From Mesorhabditis belari (Eukaryota; Nematoda; Chromadorea; Rhabditida; Rhabditidae): a stretch of 64,000 nucleotides of DNA. The notes below the pieces were generated by a model, which made no database searches, was not told the origin of the DNA, and saw only the letters and a program-made list of their open reading frames with translations. The translations under genes and the position numbers were made by a program. How positions within the stretch are numbered: position 1 is the stretch's first letter; each line of letters begins with the position of its first letter. Of this stretch, positions 13,682 to 25,900 are shown piece after piece. Location: positions 2,683,501-2,747,500 of the forward strand of contig CAUEEP010000730.1 in NCBI GenBank assembly GCA_958450365.1, in the 5' to 3' direction.

Positions 13682-16130
13682 ATGTTGGGTCCTTTAATAT
13701 TTTTGGTCGCGGAGAGGCTGTCATTAGTGGATGCGAGAAGTGATTGGACGTATCCCTGGAAATACGATTCAATGTTTTTTGAAGGTTGATTAAGCTGATG
13801 AAGTTTCGAATAATGAATTTATTTACACATTAGATGAACTTTCAGGCCAAGACTACTGGGGAGTGCACTCAGAATGGGCAATGTGTAGCCGAGGAAAATT
13901 ACAATCGCCAATCGACATCAATCCATCACTTCTTCTACACGATCCCCTCGCTTAAGCCTATAAACATCGATCGGATATCGGTATGATTATAGAGGTTTTA
14001 AAAATATGCGAAAAATCTTATGCTTTGTATTGTCCTTGATCTTGCTGTTTTCTCGTCTTTTTTCTTTTTTTCTTTTAAACAATGGTGGTGGCTCCTTGGT
14101 GACGAAAGCTCACAGCCCTTTTGCTAGAGAATTCTCTTGAAAATTTGAATGTAAAAGTAGTAAAGCAAAATTCGTGTAACTCTCAAAAGAAAATCTATTC
14201 TATTTACTATTGAACTACGCCGAACTATTGGGTTGGTGAATTGAAAACTGCGGGCTATTGTCATATGTGACAGTTTGAGCACTTTCTTCAAAAGAAACCC
14301 ATTTTGGTGTCAATGGAAAAGTTGTAGAGAATCAAAAATGAAGTTTATATCCAAATTTTCAGAAAGATTCAAAAACTGGTTTTCAAGAAATGCCAAATTT
14401 ATGAATTTTCACAAAACTTGCATTTTAAGCGAAACTACTAAGTGTTTCTTTTTGGAAATTTGGCTATAAGCCTAATTTTTGATTCTCTACAACTTTTCTA
14501 TTGACACCAAAATGGGTTTCTTTTGAAGAAAGTGCTCAAACTGGGACATCTCCAGTCCTCCATTTTTGAGTCTCACACTTGTCTCACACACAAACCAAAA
14601 TCCTACTACAAAAGAGGAATCCGCAAATTGCTTGTAAAATGGGCAAAAGCCATCAATAATAATGGAAATTATTTCGAATGAATTGATGATTTTATGTTCA
14701 ATAAATTTTAGTTGAAAGTCCGGCAGTTTTCAATTCACCAACCTAATATATCAACTACTCCATACTAAAAATGAGAAAATTCCAACCCAAACCTAATTCC
14801 ATCATTGTTTTCATGACCGATTGCTCTGAAATTTTACAACTAACTGAACTAGAGATAGACATTCTCAGCTTGTAGATAAAATTTCAAAGTAATCGGCCAA
14901 GAAATGGCCGAGAAAACGAAGGTGGAATTGGGTTCGGCTTGGAATTTTTCCATGCCTAGTAACTACGCAATACCGGCACGACTTTTCAGCCAGTCTGATT
15001 GTAAAATGTACAGTATTTAACTCTTTAAGCATTTATCGATTTAAACATTTGCCTATTTAAGGTGCACTCTGAAATGGTGAATACGGGTCAAATGCCTCGG
15101 GTTCGAATCGGGAACAGTGCCCGCCGCCCTACCGCTAATCTTACTGGTGGCCCACTCAATACGTACAGGTAAACTAAAAAAAACTTCTCAATCTCAGTCT
15201 CATTATTTTGCACAAACATTTTCAGATACCGAATACAAAGAATAGACATTCACTTTGGTGTCACTGGACAATCGAATGGCAGTGAGCATGCCATTGATGG
15301 GAGGAAATTTCCGATGGAGGTTTTGAAAGAAAATCCTTTCACATATGAAAATCATTTTCAGCTACAATTGCTTGCATTCAACGCCGATCTTTATGCGAAT
15401 TTTTCTCAAGCTTCTCGATCAACGCATGGAATTGCCGCCATTGCAGTTCTTGTTGAAGTGAGGTTTACATCTGAAATCAAAAAAAGCTTTTCGATTCAGT
15501 TTGGACCTGAAACAAATGCGGAATTGCTCAGGCTAACAGTGGCTGCATTGAGTGTGCAATTTAAAAATCAACGGGTTGATTTGGTTGACTTATCACCGTG
15601 GAAATTGTTGCCAAGGACTAGAGATTATGTGACATATGAGGGAAGTATCACCGCTCCCCATGCGATGAAACTGTTCAGTGGATTGTTCTCAATCAGCCCA
15701 TTCACATCACTCACAACGATGTAGGCATTCACCCGTCTACCAGAAGACTAACTATTACTAATCTACTATAGTCAATCTACTTTGGCTAGTCTACTATAGC
15801 TGATCTACTACTACTAATCTACTATAGTTAATCTACTATAGATAACCTACTAAGTCAATCTACCAGAAGACTTTAACGATTTCAGTATGCGGAATGGTCA
15901 AGGTTATCGCAAAATTCGCCGAAAGAGGACGCAATGCCGATTGCGCCGAATTTTCGATCGCTCGTCGCTCCAAATCATCGCACTGTGCGCACAAATATTG
16001 CTCATATTTCTGAGGAGGTTTACCCTTTTCCAAAAAACATATTTCAATTCTTTTACAGGACAAGTTCACTTGTGATACTTCGCGAATCACTTATAAAGTC
16101 TTCACAACGCACAATCAAAAATTGACCTAA
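13682..16130 (+). CDS. carbonic-anhydrase-related protein (CARP X/XI type, probably acatalytic)
   Basis: Alpha-carbonic-anhydrase fold, secreted. Exons by eye: 13682-13784, 13846-13980, 15062-15168, 15226-15319, 15362-15457, 15500-15720, 15886-16017, 16059-16130. The first exon has a hydrophobic start (MLGPLIFLVAERLSLVDA). Family signatures follow: YWGVHSEWAMC, LQSPIDINPS, IDIHFG, GSEHAIDG, VRTNIAHI. Of the three zinc-binding histidines only the second is kept: HxHWG is IDIHFG, and the third ligand position is Gln (LQLLAFN). This is the pattern of CARP X/XI, which lack activity. C. elegans cah-1 and cah-2 are possible orthologs; I cannot choose. Two single-base frame breaks, near 13950 (one base too many) and near 15657 (one C too few in a C run), sit in otherwise conserved exons. 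A MITE occupies the 1.1-kb second intron. Confidence 0.88.
14228..14753. mobile_element. palindromic MITE, family B, copy 1
   Basis: The element is bounded by GGGTTGGTGAATTGAAAACT and its complement next to TA, with inner inverted arms around AAACCCATTTTGGTGTCAAT. It has no transposase. The end motif resembles mariner termini (compare GGTTGGCAACTTAATA of the element at 26541). A second copy in opposite orientation lies at 45683-46203. Confidence 0.8.
15765..15865. repeat. degenerate tandem repeat of a 12-bp unit (AATCTACTATAG-like)
   Basis: Imperfect repeats of units such as AGTCTACTATAG and AATCTACTATAG fill most of the intron at 15721-15885 of the carbonic-anhydrase-related gene. Confidence 0.6.
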
Positions 16131-16910
16131 AGAATAAAGAATTTACAATCAATAAAAATAAAACTAATAATCATTTTGTGACAGAAAATTGCATGACTCA
16201 GAAGGGGGAAATTTGAAACTGTCATTAATTTGTGTTGAAGAGGGAAGCAGAAAGTCGGAGCAGAAAAGGGGATACAGAAGGCATGTAAAATCAGAGGAGA
16301 TCCGACCGTCTAATGGGCGGTGATAAGGCCACTGTGTGAAAAGTTTGAATGCCGAGGTGGTGTGTGTGCACACACACACAGACACAACACTGACACATCC
16401 CCCTTTCATTCCCCTTTTTATCCATTCGGGGGCATTTCCAAAGATGGCGACTGAATGGGGCAGAGACTCACTGAGATTTCTTATCACACCCCCGACTCGT
16501 TAAAGGTGTTCAAAGCCGATCGAATTACTCCCGTCCGGTGGCTCAATCCGCTTTCCTGCCTTTTTTTTGTTGTAATCTCTTGAATCGATTCTCTTAACCA
16601 GACTACTAAATAATCTGAAGCTTACCTTGAAAAGCCTTATGTTTCACGGCGAAAATCTATCTTTGGGCATTACCGTAATCTTATCAGCAGCTCTTTTGTC
16701 TTTTTCCTCTCGGCTACAGTAACCCATATCTTTTTGCTGCGGTTTCCTAAACTTTCGAAACTTTCCTAAAGAAAGTTCGACTTTGCGAAATTTAACTGTT
16801 GATTTCTGGATACATGAACTACATGAATTACGATACTAACTCTTTTAAGTTCTCTTTTAAAGTTTAAAGTTCTATGCAATTTTCTGTTCACTTTGTTTCA
16901 CTATTTGCTT
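16131..16910. other. intergenic, no gene seen
   Basis: AATAAA-like signals at about 16133 and 16152 fit the 3' end of the upstream gene. A short GT/CA dinucleotide run lies at 16360-16381. The rest is presumably the outron and promoter of the gene starting at 16918. Confidence 0.45.
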
Positions 16911-16917
16911 TTCAGAT
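16906..16917 (+). promoter_or_regulatory. probable spliced-leader trans-splice acceptor
   Basis: The stretch TTGCTTTTCAG ends 2 bp before the ATG at 16918. An acceptor with no donor in frame upstream, directly before a start codon that opens a signal peptide, is the usual picture of a nematode trans-splice site. It supports this start. Confidence 0.6.
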
Positions 16918-19900
16918 ATGTTAAGACGAATAGTGACATGTGCTTGTTTGATATTGGTTGTGCACAGTTTTCTCATCGATGATCGTTCTCCATTCACTTC
17001 ACTCGCCAAATCCATCTTCAACGTTCTCAAAATCTCTCGGTAATCTATCAATTTTAATATTTCTTTTCCCTCTTGTATATCTTTCATTATTTCATTTGAT
17101 TTCATTTGATTTGATTATTTGCCAAAGATTTTATAGATTTGCTTATTTGTGGTCCACTCTCTCTCTCATCTTTATCACGGGTGCAGCGCCACCGTTAACA
17201 ATAAAAAAATCTTTTCCCTTTACTTCAAATAATTAAGGAAAACAAAAAAGATTAGTCTTTTAGTCAATAGAAAATCGAAAATCAATTCATAGATTGACTT
17301 TAAAAGTTTAAGAAAAGAAAGCCCGGTGGATATGGAAAAAGCAGAATGTGCAGAAGCGCCACCAAAGAGCCGGTAATGAGATATTCGAGAAAGAAAATCA
17401 AGTTTTCGATTTAGATTGCCGAGTAAAAAAGAACTACAAGAAATGCTAGAGAAATCGGAGGCTGATGATTATAAATATACGAAACATGAAAGAAAAAAGA
17501 GACAAGTTTTTAAGAGAAAGTAAAACGAGTAAACGAGTAAACGATTTTAGATCTCACGACAGAGCTACCAACAATACTTGGAAAATCTCGCCAAAGCTGA
17601 TTATGATGTGAGAATTGAAGAAAGTGAGACATGAAAAAGAGATTATCTAAAAGAAATTCGAAAAAACATTTAAGGATGGCAAAATATTTTGTATCCATTT
17701 GGTGGATGGGCGATGGACGAGCAATTGATGGGGCAAGCTGGCAGGGAAACACAAGCAAATCTCGGCTTTGATTGCCCGTTTTTTGGTTTCAGGTGAGTTT
17801 TGCATATTGTTGTGCATGTTTTGCTAATATTTGAATATAATTTGAATATAATTTGAATATAATTTGAATATAATTTGAATATAATTTATAGATTTAACTA
17901 TACATTTGTCTATCCAATGGGTATGATCTCATTCGCGCAACCGCCATTTGTCACTCCGCCTTTTTCTTTTCCCAATCCATCATGGCCCAATCAACGAGAT
18001 CATTCATTTATTGGTAAGAAAATGGAAAATAAAAAGATTAAGTCAATAAAAATTATTTTTCAGCTCCATTTTACGCGGATTCAATCTTTCAATGGATTGG
18101 GAATACAAAGATTTCAAATGTTTTCTTTCGCTCAGTGCATAGGCCAAGAGTAAATTCTTAGATGAAAAAAAAATGATAAAACGATTTTCAGTTAGATAAT
18201 GATGACTTTTATGATCCTTCTCTAGAGATAAACGATCGATTGTACTCACCGGTTGACATATGTCTTTGAGTTTTGACTATGTTTTTTAGAACAATCAATA
18301 CGGAAATCAATATGGAAATCAATATGGAAATCAGTACGATGTCTCACAAAATAACAACCCTTTTCAACAATTTCAGCAACAGCAACAATCTTTCGTAAAT
18401 CAAGTATAACAGCTTTAGTTAAACGTTTAACAATTTGGACATTTGATACGACTTCTTTGCCATTGGCAATCTAACTTTGAGCTCAAATACCTTGATGTTG
18501 AGCTGTTCAATTTGAATATTCTTGATATCATTGGATGCGTCAAGTCTTTCTATGTCGATTTGTAGAAAAACTATTTAAATTGGACTGCCCAACACTAAGG
18601 GATTTGAGCTCAAAGTTATACACTCTGTCAAAAAATTATAGACGCACCCTGTTTTTTGCTAGTTTAGACCCGGATATAAGTGCTAGTCCAGTGAAAAGTA
18701 TTTTTTAGTTTCTTTAATGTAAAAAAACAACCCATGCAAAATTTCAAGTCATTTCACTCATCCAAAGTACTTTATCGTACAAAACGTTTTAGCAGCTGTC
18801 AAAAAATTATAGACGCACTTTTATTTTATCAAGAAAAAGTTAACAGAAATAAAAATAACAACACAAACCAAATAAATTAATAATGTGTGGCCCCTCCTTG
18901 CTTTAGCCCAACTTCAAAAAGACGTCTCGGCATCGAAGAGACAAGGTCATGGAGCGCTGTTGGCTGAAGCCGATTCCAGGCTACTTGAATGGCTGTTAAC
19001 TTTTTCTTGATAAAATAAAAGTGCGTCTATAATTTTTTGACAGCTGATAAAACGTTTTTTGTACGATAAAGTACTTTGGATGAGTGAAATGACTTGAAAT
19101 TTTGCATGGGTTGTTTTTTTTACATTAAAGAAACTAAAAAATACTTTTCACTGGACTAGCACTTATATCCGGCTCTAAACTAGCAAAAAACAGGGTGCGT
19201 CTATAATTTTTGACAGAGTGTATTACTAATGGCAAAGGGGGCGGGGCTTATCAGTCGGATAAGCTTTGATAAGCCCCGCCCCCTTTGCCATTGGCAATCC
19301 AACTTTGAGCTCAAATTTCTTGGTTGATTTTGTTTTTATTTTTGTACCAATCGATAGAGAAAAGACTTGGCGCATCCAATGATATCAAGAATATTCAAAT
19401 TGAATAGCCCAACATCAAGGTATTTGAGCTCAAAGTTAGATAGCTAGTGGGGAAATTTCCGATAACCGTTTAGCAAAATAATCTAGGGGACTCAATATGG
19501 AGAAAACTTTGGCAACTTTGGTAAAAGAAAGAAGCGTCAAATGCCGGGAAGAATCTCACAACCTGGTAAAAAAAAGCCCAACTTTGATAGTCTAAATAAA
19601 ATAAAGGAATGGTGGTGGATCCATTGTTGTTAGACAACATCACGCAACATGTGCAAGAAGGATACACGGGGGCAAATGGATGGAGAGCCGAACATGCGTT
19701 TATCGTTACTTGGTATCGGGTAGGTCTTTTCTAGGGTCACTCAAAGTTGATTCAATATTTCAGATGGCTTATGGTGGAGCCCCACGAGCACTTGATGTCT
19801 CTCAATTTGAACATGTCAAAGATTGGCAAAACACTTTCCAATTAGTAAATTATGTGTGAAAGAATGTGTCGAAGAAAGAGTTAAGGTAATAGCTTCGGAT

Positions 19901-22900
19901 GAAATCCGCACATTTGCAATCTACAACTACGCAAGAGTCAATTGGACATCGAGTAACGAAGCCGGAGGTGGAAAAGGGAGAATTTGTAGAAGAAAAAACA
20001 GTCATTTTAAGGGCTAAACGGTTTTGGAGGTAAACAAGCAGCGATGGCCGGTTTCAACGGAGGAAACGGGACCGGATGGTATCCATTACCATATTCAGGG
20101 CATGGTGCGTGGGATTTTGGATGAATAGAGTGTATAGCAGTGGGATTATAGTAGTAGCAAAAGTTACAAAAGCCATCAATGCATATGCCATTAGGTTAAA
20201 CGATAATCCGCTTACAGGAAGAATTTGGAAACTCGGCTACTTTTCAAATGTTCTCACGCCGGGGCGCTGGGTTCACCGAATTGACGAGCTCATCATTCCA
20301 GCCGGTTGCACCAATGCTTCTGACGGTAAGATTTCATTTTGCGTCTTGAATTCATGAGATTTAAGGTGGTGTCGTGTTGGCTCCACCATTTGGCCCAATG
20401 CAGGGCGGTGTCGCTATCAATATTTCCGGTCCTTGTCTTCGAGAAAAGGATGTTGTAAAGGTTTTTGAGAAAGAAAAGGTGTTTCATCTTTCCTTTTAGG
20501 TGACGTTTGAGTCATGGGAAGTAAATTGTAAGCGAATAAGCCGGGTCCGGGCTCGTTGCATAATGCCGATGTTTCACAAAACAGGAATGGTAAGTTGTCT
20601 TGAGATTGCTTTCAGAGTCTTTGGGTCTAGGTTCCAGTCCGAATGTCTCGAGATGGTGGTCAAAGTTTTCCCTTTTTCGGGAAATTCTATATTGGTAATA
20701 AAAGTTTAAGTGATTTTCGGCTAAATAATTTTCTTTAGTGGTTCCCGATCGGGCACCTCCTGGTGTACAGCTTATTGATGCTGTCGATATTGCTACAAAT
20801 CGCTGGTATCAACCATATGCTGATTCCTTGAAAATGGGATGGCAAGTAAGAATGAAATCTAGTTTCTTTAAAAAGCCCAACACAATTAGGCGCTGAACTT
20901 GACATACAATCTTGGAGCCAGGATCGATATATCTTTGTATGGATATTGGGAAGATGCTGACAGGTAGATGGCGAATGATCGATTAAATAAACATACTTTT
21001 TGAGATCTCATTTCGAGAGGATTGACTACTTGGCAAGAGGCGTCACAAACACTGGCGCTTATGAGTTTAAACCGGCGCAAATACAACGACAAAGGCTTCT
21101 TACCGTAACTGCAATCTATCAAAATCATAAGTGAAATGTTCTGAAATAGGATGCTTGGAAGAAATTTCATTTTGGTTTTGTTCAAGTAGCGATCAGTGAT
21201 GTTGAGGATGGAGTTCTTTGGAGTCGACCTACACCATTTCCTTGGTACTTTATGATTTAATGATTTTAAATTTTACTTTTCATTTAGGTATCATTTACCG
21301 GATTGGCGGTATCATTGGGGCAAAAATTGGGCTTTAGACATGTGCATTGATTGGTTTGAATATGATGGAAGAAGAAGGAATTTTCAGGTTCACACCTCAT
21401 CTCTGGGTTGTTACAATTTTTTTGTTTTCAGATTGATCTCACCAAAGAACTTCCGTGCCCTTGCAAACTGTCGCAAGTAAGCTGGAAAAAGTGCGGGTGG
21501 CTACTTTGAGCCAAATTTTTTTTTGGGTCAACTGACAAGGGAAGATCAACTGGCTGAGCCGGTCAAATGCTATGCAACCTGTACCATGCGACGTAGAATT
21601 TGATGCTGATTCCAAATATGTATTCCGTTTTTGCTAAATGATCTGTCAGGAGTTGTCAAAAATTTTTTGTGTGGTCACCCTGAAAATCTGGTCATTTGGG
21701 ATCTTAGTGGCCTCTTGGGCAACAACCATTTGGTGCTGCGGTGGCCGAGTGGTAAGCCGCTCGTTTCAAAAACGAGCTATTTTTTAAAATGAGACCTCGC
21801 AAGTTCGGTCCCGACTTTTGATTTTTCTTTTGCTTTTTTTCAAGAAGTGTTGAAGTGCAACTGCTGGCAGATTGTCATTTAGCAAAAATAGAATGCATAT
21901 TAGATAGATCTACAAAATGACACCAAAATCATAAAGACTGGTCCACTTAGGAGAAAGTTATTGTGAGTTGCGCAAAAAATTTAGCACAAAGTAGCCCCTA
22001 GAAAAAGTCAGATAAAATAAAAATCAAATTCAGGCTTTACTTGATGTCGGAAGGTTTATGCCAATCATGAACTGTGATAAAGATGGAAATATGGAATGTC
22101 CCTTCAATAAAGGATCTCAACATTGCATTCAAAGTGCAACCGCGACGTTTGGTTAAACGGTAATGCAAAATTAAGGCATGCTTTTAGATGGACAGGTTCC
22201 GCACAACAATGTTGCTATGATTGGGACGGTTTCTTGATGTTTACCGATGATTGGGAACCCGATGGTGATTACAGCCGGTGAGCGATTTCATCATTTCATT
22301 TTTATGAACTGTAAAAACTTGTAGATTTTTCCAACCCGGAATCCCAGCAAGAGCTCATGCATTTGGAGCAAGACCATACCTAATGCCTCCATTCATCCCA
22401 ACTCTTTCACATTATCAACTCGATGAACTTCCATACAGAATGTGTTGCCAGTTCGTTTTCACAATTTAATTGAAACTTCTGATTTGATCAGAATAAGTTA
22501 ATTTAATTGAAATTTAGATGGAGTGATCATTGTGAATTCTTCTATTGGAGAAGAATGACCAATGGATGCCAAGATTATAAAGCGCCAGCTGCCGGGTAAA
22601 TGCATAACTTTATTTGGTCTCAAAATCGTTTTCAGTTATATTTATGGAGAGCCTCATGTGATCACTTTTGATGGAATCAGATACACTTTCCCTGGAAAAG
22701 TAAAAATTTAGTCAGAGAAAGAAAATTCATCAAACAATTAGGGCTATTTCGTTTTGGTGATGAATGAGAATCCAAAGAGCAAGCTGATGATACAGATCCG
22801 ACTTGAACAACCCGATGATACCCTTTGTAAGCATTAGATAGTTTTGGATATTGAAACAATGCTAACAATTTGATAAATGCGAAAAATCTTATTATCAGGG

Positions 22901-25900
22901 CACTCGCATGTGAATGCGACAGTGATTACCGGAGTTGCCATTCAAGATGGAGATGGTTCAATCTTGCAAGTACATTTTTTTATTTTAATTCGAAATTGTA
23001 ATCCGAAAATACAAGCTATGCCAAGCTTTTTTTTCACCTCACTTACTGGGTTTATAGATTTTAAGGTCAAAATATCAATCAATTCAAGCAATATCAATCA
23101 ATCAATTTTAAGGTAAAATATCAATCAATTTTAGAATTTTTTTTTAGTACTATTTATAGATATTTTTTCTTAAATAAGCTGAACAAAATTTCTTTATAAT
23201 ATGAGTAGCTTGAGTAGGGTAAAAGCTTGAGTAGGGTAAAAGCTTGAGTAGGGTAAAAGCTTGAGTAGGGTAAAAGCTTGAGTAGGGTAAAAGCTTGAGT
23301 AGGGTAAAAGCTTGAGTAGGGTAAAAGCTTGAGTAGTGTAAAAGCTTGAGTAGGGTAAAAGCTTGAGTAGGGTAAAAGCTTGAGTAGGGTAAAAGCTTGA
23401 GTAGGGTAAAAGCTTGAGTAGGGTAAAAGCTTGAGTAGGGTAAAAGCTTGAGCTGAAAGAAAATTCAGTCTTTGAGCTTTGGCCAACTTTAGGGAAATGA
23501 CAGAACTTTTGGCATACCCTGTAGAACCTACTGTTTCTCCCAAGATTTTCTATATCAATTTTACAGGCATTTGCTCGAAAATCGATGCGTCGTTGGCGTT
23601 ATCGAATGGATGTGATTGTTGATGGAACACCTCGATATTTTGATATGCCTTTCTGGAAATATCAACAATTCAATCGTACTTTTCCACCCCAAATCTCATT
23701 CACTCGCAAAATCTAGGACTAAGTGTTCGCAATCCTCTTCAAAACATGAATCAATCGGAAGTTGTCGTGATGACACAGAGTGGAGTCGGCATTCGAATCG
23801 GGGAAAGTTATGGTAAGATCCGATAAAAGATCTTTAAGAAATTGATCTATATATTCTTTTAGGAATGCTCGATGTGATGGTCACTCTTCCACCAAATTAC
23901 AATAGCACTTGCCGGTGCGTTTATTGATGTGCTTTTTGGTATCAATGACCATTTCAGACCTGGACAAACAATGGCAAATCAGAATCTCCAAACAATCAAC
24001 CCTCAAGATCGATGCTATACAACTTTGGGACTTCTTGGTGCGATGTTTTTGATTAAAATTTTGAAATGTGTAAACTTAGGTGTTTATAACAATGATCAAA
24101 CAGATGATCTCACAACATTGACTGGACAAAGTATTCGGTAAATACGTTACTAAACTCCCTCTGGAGCAAGGCAGATCGAGTGCCTTTTGGTGTAGTGCTT
24201 AGTACAGTTGCCTAGTAAACGAAACGTGGCCGGTTCGAGTCCCGGTCGCGCAAGTTTTTGATCTGCCCTAGTTCCAACCCGTTATATTCTTTCAATTTCT
24301 TTCAAAATACCACTTTTTAGAGCCTCTGGTGATACGCACAATGCTGGAACGACGCAAATGATTTATGATCAATTTGGGACAACATGTAACTTGGATACAA
24401 CTTTGAATCTCTAGATCTATTACGATAAAATCATTATTTAACTTCTCTTTATTTCTTTTATTTCTTCAGGGAGAATCGATGGTCGAAATGATCGAATTGG
24501 TAATTTACTCTTCTCGGAAAAATACAAGCCTATCTATAATCCGCTTCTTTTCGCTGATCCGACGTGAGTTGCAATGAAAATAATCTCAAATTCATCCAAT
24601 TTCAGTTATTATCCTGTATTTTGGCCTTCCAATGTGCTTGATATGAATGCGAGTCGGGTTTTCTCAATGAATCAAGTAATTCAAGTGAAATCAAATGAAA
24701 ATTTGCTGTTTACAGGTGACGGTCGCATGTCAAGGGCTTCCAGAATGTGAATATGATTATATCATGACCGGGCGAAGAGAGGTGATCTTTGAAGTCTTAA
24801 TCACCGAATCAGTCAATCATTGTTTCAGGTCGGCTTGCAAACGATGGAGAAACAAAAGAATTTCCTGAGTTTGAGTAAAAAAGGAAGCGTTCAATGTAAG
24901 AGATATACTTTATTTTTTTTTATTTTAAAATATCAAATTTATAGTAAAATCTTGTGGGCCATTATTGAAAAAGGAAGGTGTTATAAAGACTCCACCAGCA
25001 GCAAATTACCTTGAAGGAGATACCGTGGTATGTGTGAAATGTAAACTACTGAAATATATGAAGTTCCGGATTTTGTCCCCCAACTTTGAAGCACTATAAC
25101 TCGAGAACTATACATTGGAGTCTATAAGTGTTATAGTGATTTTGAAAGCTTCAAACAAGATCTATAAGATGGTATATTTTGTTTTTTAATTAGCTTTAAT
25201 TTCCTTTCCAAAAAAGCATGGTTTCAGAAAGATTGGAGCACGAAATCTATAAGAAAAAGCGTGTTAAAAAAGTGAATTTTTGAATTTTTGACACCCTACT
25301 TTACGCGCCCTAAAATTGGTCAAAAATCAAAGCGAATCAAAAAACAAAACATGCCAGCTGATAGATTTCGTTTCAAGCTTTCAAAATCACTATAATACTT
25401 ATAGACTTCAATGTATAGCTCTCGAGTTATAGTGCTTCAAAGTTGGGGGACAAAATCCGGAACTTTATATATCTTTTGTCCGGTACTGTACCTCTAATGT
25501 TTTCAATTTGAAAAGAAAATCGTTTCCTTTTAGGTATTCTCTTGCAAACCAAAATATTTCATTCATGGAGATATCGAGCGAACATGCAAAAATGGAACAT
25601 GGTCACCTGGCTGGTGGGCCTGGTGCAGAGGTTGAGGAAAGTCTTTGAAAATTTTAAGCATTGATTTCAGATCGAAATCTCGAGTATGCGCTCAAATGGA
25701 TGACCGCTTTGCTTTCAATTTTTGGTTGTTTTTGTTGAAAATGCATATTTGTAGTTAGCAAAATTTTAGGCATTGTTGTTTTGATCATTGTTTTCTATTG
25801 TATTCTCTGGGAATTGCGAAAGCGGCGAGTGGCTGAGAAGATTGCCGACGGAAAAACGAAAGATGTATCAAGGAGAACATGGAATAAAGGACGAAACTCG

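Noticed and set aside
16164..16487. 107-residue minus-strand frame (MIRNLSESLPHSVAIFG)
   Set aside because: No similarity, crosses a dinucleotide repeat, and no splice or start context.
23154..23543. 129-residue minus-strand frame with repeating protein motif
   Set aside because: Produced by the 17-bp tandem repeat, whose length gives a 17-residue periodic frame; it is intronic and not a gene.
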